Shown here piece after piece: positions 13,253 through 15,618 of a stretch of DNA of 15,618 bases. Numbering within the stretch: position 1 is the stretch's first letter; every line of letters starts with the position of its first letter. Under the pieces are notes generated by a model. It worked only from the letters and a program-made list of their open reading frames with translations. It ran no database searches and had not been told where the DNA came from. This DNA is from a bacterium (GTDB taxonomy: Bacteria; Patescibacteriota; Minisyncoccia; Minisyncoccales; UBA10102). Where the stretch lies: the NCBI GenBank assembly GCA_030699255.1, contig JAUYJR010000016.1, forward strand, positions 1-15,618, written 5' to 3'. The position numbers and the translations under genes were made by a program.

Positions 13253-14293
13253 ATGGACAACAAACATCATTCTCACTATTTCCTACTTCTTGCGCTCACG
13301 GCATCAATTGTTGTTGTGTATCTCATAGCCAAGCCGTTTTTAGGTCCGCTGATTTTGGCCGCCGTATTTGCGTTTCTTTTTCAACCAATCTATCAAAAGT
13401 TTTTGCATTATTTAAAGAACCGAGAAAGTATAGCGGTATTCTCTACAACTATTGTTGCTATTTTTTTAGTTCTCTTGCCAATAGCACTTCTTGGAACTCA
13501 AATTTTTAAGGAGTCCAGTCAGTTGTATCAATCTTTGGTGAGCGAGGGCGGTAGCGGTTTTGTTGGCTCAATGGAAAATATATTAAATCAGAGTCGCTCT
13601 ATTCTCCCAATCCCTGCAGATTTTGAGCTTGACTTTGGCCAGTATGCCAAACAGGGACTTGAGGTTTTAATGCAAAACTTTGGGGCCGTGTTCTCGGGTT
13701 TTGCCAAAATACTGCTTAATGCGTTTGTCTTTCTTACCGCCTTCTATTTTTTTCTCAAAGACGGCAGTAAGCTAAAAAATTATTTTGTTGCCCTAAGTCC
13801 TTTGGATGATACGGATGATGAGTTTATTGTGTCACGGCTAAAAAGGGCTGTCTCGGCGACCATGAAAGGTAATCTTGCCATTGGGCTTGTTCAGGGTGCT
13901 TTGACCGGCATTGGTTTTGCAATTTTTGGCGTGCCAAATGCCGTACTTTGGGGAGGTGTTGCCGTTGTAGCCGCTTTTCTCCCGGGTATTGGAACGGCAT
14001 TGGTTATTACCCCAGCAATTATTTTTCTGTTTTTTACCGGCAACACTTTTGGCGGAATTGGACTTTTGCTGTGGGGAGTGACCGCTGTGGGTCTTGTTGA
14101 CAATATCCTTGGTCCCAAGCTTGTTGGCCGTGGCATGCAATTGCATCCGCTTGCAGTGTTTGTGGCTGTTTTGGGCGGTCTTGCCTTTTTTGGCCCGCTG
14201 GGATTTCTCCTGGGTCCGCTCGCCATAAGCGTTTGCCTTGCCTTGATTGACATTTATACTTCGCTCAAAGCGCGAAAAAATAAAACATTGTAA
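13253..14293 (+). CDS. AI-2E family transporter (PerM-like membrane protein)
   Basis: The protein has 346 residues from the ATG at 13253. It shows the AI-2E/PerM pattern: an N-terminal helix pair (KPFLGPLILAAVFAFLFQPIY), a helix at about 60-80, a long soluble segment with NILNQSRSILPIPADFELDFGQ, then the conserved C-terminal block VVAAFLPGIGTALVITPAII, LLLWGVTAVGLVDNILGPKLVGRGMQLHPLAVFVAVLGGLAFFGPLGFLLGPLAIS. Family members are implicated in AI-2 export or in ion/proton exchange; substrate cannot be told. An upstream in-frame start at 13220 would translate the repeat array and is unlikely. TATAAT sits only 3 nt before the chosen ATG, closer than in other genes here, so the true transcription start is unclear. 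Confidence 0.92.
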   Translation: MDNKHHSHYFLLLALTASIVVVYLIAKPFLGPLILAAVFAFLFQPIYQKFLHYLKNRESIAVFSTTIVAIFLVLLPIALLGTQIFKESSQLYQSLVSEGGSGFVGSMENILNQSRSILPIPADFELDFGQYAKQGLEVLMQNFGAVFSGFAKILLNAFVFLTAFYFFLKDGSKLKNYFVALSPLDDTDDEFIVSRLKRAVSATMKGNLAIGLVQGALTGIGFAIFGVPNAVLWGGVAVVAAFLPGIGTALVITPAIIFLFFTGNTFGGIGLLLWGVTAVGLVDNILGPKLVGRGMQLHPLAVFVAVLGGLAFFGPLGFLLGPLAISVCLALIDIYTSLKARKNKTL

Positions 14294-14330
14294 AGAAGGT
14301 GGTGCAAAGGTATTGAACCATTACACAAGA

Positions 14331-14358
14331 TTGACATAATTGAGTAGTATGTTATAAA
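14331..14358 (+). promoter_or_regulatory. Strong sigma70-type promoter before the short ORFs
   Basis: A perfect TTGACA (14331-14336), a 16-nt spacer and an extended -10, TGT-TATAAA (hexamer 14353-14358), form the best promoter in the window. Transcription should start at about 14365, 6 nt before the ATG at 14371. Confidence 0.7.
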
Positions 14359-14370
14359 AGTATCAGTACT

Positions 14371-14439
14371 ATGAAGTGGGGGAACATTCCTGATGACATT
14401 TCTGCCGGTGGTGAGAGAAGGGATCCTAGGTGCAATTAA
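14371..14439 (+). CDS. Possible 22-codon upstream ORF with near-leaderless start
   Basis: ATG at 14371 opens a 22-residue frame (starting MKWGNIPDDISAGGERRDP) that ends in TAA at 14437-14439, overlapping the 77-residue ORF in another frame. It is the first ATG after the strong promoter. It could be a regulatory leader peptide, the true N-terminus of a gene split by a frameshift, or chance. Confidence 0.35.
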   Translation: MKWGNIPDDISAGGERRDPRCN

Positions 14440-14626
14440 GCATAAGCTCAGTGAAACATCTTTTGAACAGGTCTTACGGATGATTGAGGAGGAGAATCCT
14501 TTGGTGGCAAAGTTTCTTGATGAGATGGCGAAAAGCTCAAATGATCCAAAAGAAACCGCTATTGCGATGTATTATCTACTGTGGTGGCAGAGCCAGGTCA
14601 ATGGCGTGAAAAGCTTGCGCTATTAG
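14393..14626 (+). CDS. Small hypothetical protein (77 residues)
   Basis: The ORF runs from ATG 14393 to TAG at 14624-14626 and encodes a soluble, helix-forming, acidic-middle protein (KLSETSFEQVLRMIEEENP, FLDEMAKSSNDPKE) with an aromatic C-terminal helix (AIAMYYLLWWQS). I know no family for it. A GGGGGA tract lies 9 nt before the ATG and could serve as a ribosome binding site, which would be unusual in this window. GTG codons at 14408 or 14411 are alternative starts. The strong promoter upstream and hairpin terminator downstream frame it as an independent, probably well-expressed unit. The overlapping 22-codon ORF raises the chance of a frameshift or of translational coupling. Confidence 0.6.
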   Translation: MTFLPVVREGILGAIKHKLSETSFEQVLRMIEEENPLVAKFLDEMAKSSNDPKETAIAMYYLLWWQSQVNGVKSLRY

Positions 14627-14653
14627 TAAGACGGAGAAGTATCGGAATGCAAA

Positions 14654-14687
14654 AAGGCCCCTGTGGTATACATACCACAGGGGCCTT
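14654..14687. terminator. Strong bidirectional hairpin terminator
   Basis: A perfect 16-bp inverted repeat, AAGGCCCCTGTGGTAT / ATACCACAGGGGCCTT, surrounds AC. It is flanked by A's on the left and CTTAT on the right, as in Rho-independent terminators readable in both directions. It closes the short-ORF unit and insulates the sensor gene. Confidence 0.85.
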
Positions 14688-14743
14688 CTTATAGGGTTCA
14701 GCTAGACCCGACCTAGTTTTGATGGATGGCATTACGCAGGGAT

Positions 14744-14773
14744 TTGATTTTTGAATTTTTGCCGTGGTATACT
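14744..14773 (+). promoter_or_regulatory. Promoter of the Cache sensor gene
   Basis: TTGATT (14744-14749), an 18-nt spacer and an extended -10, TGG-TATACT (hexamer 14768-14773), end 6 nt before the ATG at 14780. Transcription is predicted to start at the ATG. Confidence 0.6.
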
Positions 14774-14779
14774 AGATGC

Positions 14780-15618
14780 ATGAGTTTATCAATGCGACTC
14801 GGTATTAGGGGAAAAATTCTCTTTGTTCTGTTGGGATTTTTTATCCCTTCTTTTCTTGCTATTAATGTGTTTTGGATTCTCTCTTTGCGATCTGGCTTGG
14901 AGGATCAGATTTTGGCTGAACAGGAGAGCGCGGCTCACGAAGCGGCGGACCGAGTTCAGGAGTTTATGCGTTCAAAAATTCAAAATCTCATTGTTCACTC
15001 GCAAGCTCCCTCCGTATCTCGCTACATAGAGACGGGAGAAGGGAGAGATGACGCGCACCTTCAGCTCTCCGTTCTTTTACGGCAAAATTGGGATGTTCAA
15101 GATGTGAGCCTGCTTAATAGAGACGGCAGAGAAACTGCCCGCATGTCTTTGGATTATACATTTGAAGACAAGGAGTTGGTTTCTCGCCGTCATGAGGCAG
15201 ACTTTATCTTTCCATTCTTCCGTTATGGGCTTGAATATATCGGCCCCGTGGTGTTCTCTTCTGAGGGTAAACCCATGGTGAACATTTCGGTTCCAATTAC
15301 CACGCTTCTTGGTAACCGTAATGATGCCGGTGAATCCGGAGAGATTTTTGGAGTTCTTGTGGCTCGTGTGAGTTTGGAAGATATTCTCCGTTCCGTCTCT
15401 CATTCCCAAGTTGGAAGTCAGGGGTATATATATATTGTAGATGATCAATATCGCATTGTTGCTCACCCCGATCCTCTTATGGCGCAGGGAGATTTTGACG
15501 CCTCTCGGGTAGAAGTGATCCAGCGCCATATTGAGCAACAGGAACGTCTCCGGCAAGAAGGGAAGAGGCAGACAACCACTCTTGTTACCGATCGGGGAAA
15601 AAGTGAGTTGGGCGTTGA
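14780..15618 (+). CDS. Membrane sensor with extracellular Cache domain, C-terminus outside the window
   Basis: The frame is open from ATG 14780 to the window edge (279 codons). The start MSLSMRLGIRGKILFVLLGFFIPSF gives a basic N-terminus and a membrane helix at about 12-36. An extracellular part follows: helix QESAAHEAADRVQEFMRSKIQNL (about 50-72), then a double-Cache-like fold with VQDVSLLNRDGRETARM, then GPVVFSSEGKPMVNISVPI, GVLVARVSLEDIL and GSQGYIYIVDDQYRIVAHPDP, which is the hallmark membrane-distal to proximal order of dCache. The missing part is probably a second helix, HAMP and a histidine kinase, cyclase or chemoreceptor module; which one cannot be told here. It has its own promoter 6 nt upstream and lies after a strong terminator. 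Confidence 0.85.
   Translation, partial: MSLSMRLGIRGKILFVLLGFFIPSFLAINVFWILSLRSGLEDQILAEQESAAHEAADRVQEFMRSKIQNLIVHSQAPSVSRYIETGEGRDDAHLQLSVLLRQNWDVQDVSLLNRDGRETARMSLDYTFEDKELVSRRHEADFIFPFFRYGLEYIGPVVFSSEGKPMVNISVPITTLLGNRNDAGESGEIFGVLVARVSLEDILRSVSHSQVGSQGYIYIVDDQYRIVAHPDPLMAQGDFDASRVEVIQRHIEQQERLRQEGKRQTTTLVTDRGKSELGV

Noticed and set aside
14690..14716. GGGTTCAGCTAGACCC, which resembles a tRNA T-arm
   Set aside because: It lacks the TTCRANYC pattern, and no acceptor, anticodon arm or D-arm can be drawn around it.
15077..15556. 159-residue minus-strand ORF near the right edge
   Set aside because: The plus strand here is the Cache sensor frame, open to the edge with clear domain motifs; the minus frame shows none.

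Overview
The window looks like bacterial chromosome from a Patescibacteria/CPR organism, most likely a Parcubacteria-type lineage. This is inference from several things: compact small genes, many short Cys-rich or membrane proteins of unknown function, an MscL with a C-terminal zinc ribbon, PsbP-like and CAP-type surface proteins, almost no Shine-Dalgarno sequences, and a GTCATTGCGAGG-type dispersed repeat. TGA, TAA and TAG all act as stops, so the standard bacterial code fits. No rRNA, tRNA, CRISPR array or transposase gene was found.

Layout. (1) 1-1161, minus strand: three genes in a compact probable operon, reading DUF5676-like membrane protein, a CCAHY-motif membrane protein, then an exported protein cut by the window edge. 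(2) 1338-6137: general-function genes, namely an SDR oxidoreductase (+), a DedA/VTT membrane protein (-) sharing an 18-bp divergent promoter with mscL (+), RNase R (+) and a CAP-domain surface protein (+). (3) 6138-6486: a cluster of palindromic, MITE-like repeats. (4) 6487-11707: a metal (probably copper) handling region. It holds a small membrane protein, a DUF411/CopG-like protein, two CPLC-motif membrane proteins, a membrane-anchored protein with CEYCC and CGCAH motifs, and a CopB-like P1B ATPase with a CPH motif. Two dispersed repeats lie between the last two genes. (5) 11708-14293: a membrane protein with a PsbP-like domain and an AI-2E family transporter, each preceded by an array of short tandem units containing TTATCCACA, the textbook DnaA-box sequence. 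(6) 14294-15618: a short ORF with an overlapping upstream ORF, a strong hairpin terminator, and the N-terminal part of a Cache-type membrane sensor cut by the right edge.

How the genes fit together. DUF411, DUF5676 and P1B ATPases are each known near copper-resistance genes. A chain of Cys-motif membrane proteins with the exporter at its end suggests an envelope metal-detoxification system: the ATPase would export Cu ions while the small CPLC, CEYCC and DUF411 proteins bind, pass on or redox-process the metal outside the membrane. The roles of the small proteins are inference.

Two sequence-level signals stand out. First, about ten genes have a sigma70-type -10 box only 6-12 nt from the start codon and no Shine-Dalgarno sequence, which predicts largely leaderless transcripts. 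Second, the intergenic regions are full of structured repeats: a 113-bp terminal-inverted-repeat element in two copies, relatives of it, and the TTATCCACA unit arrays.
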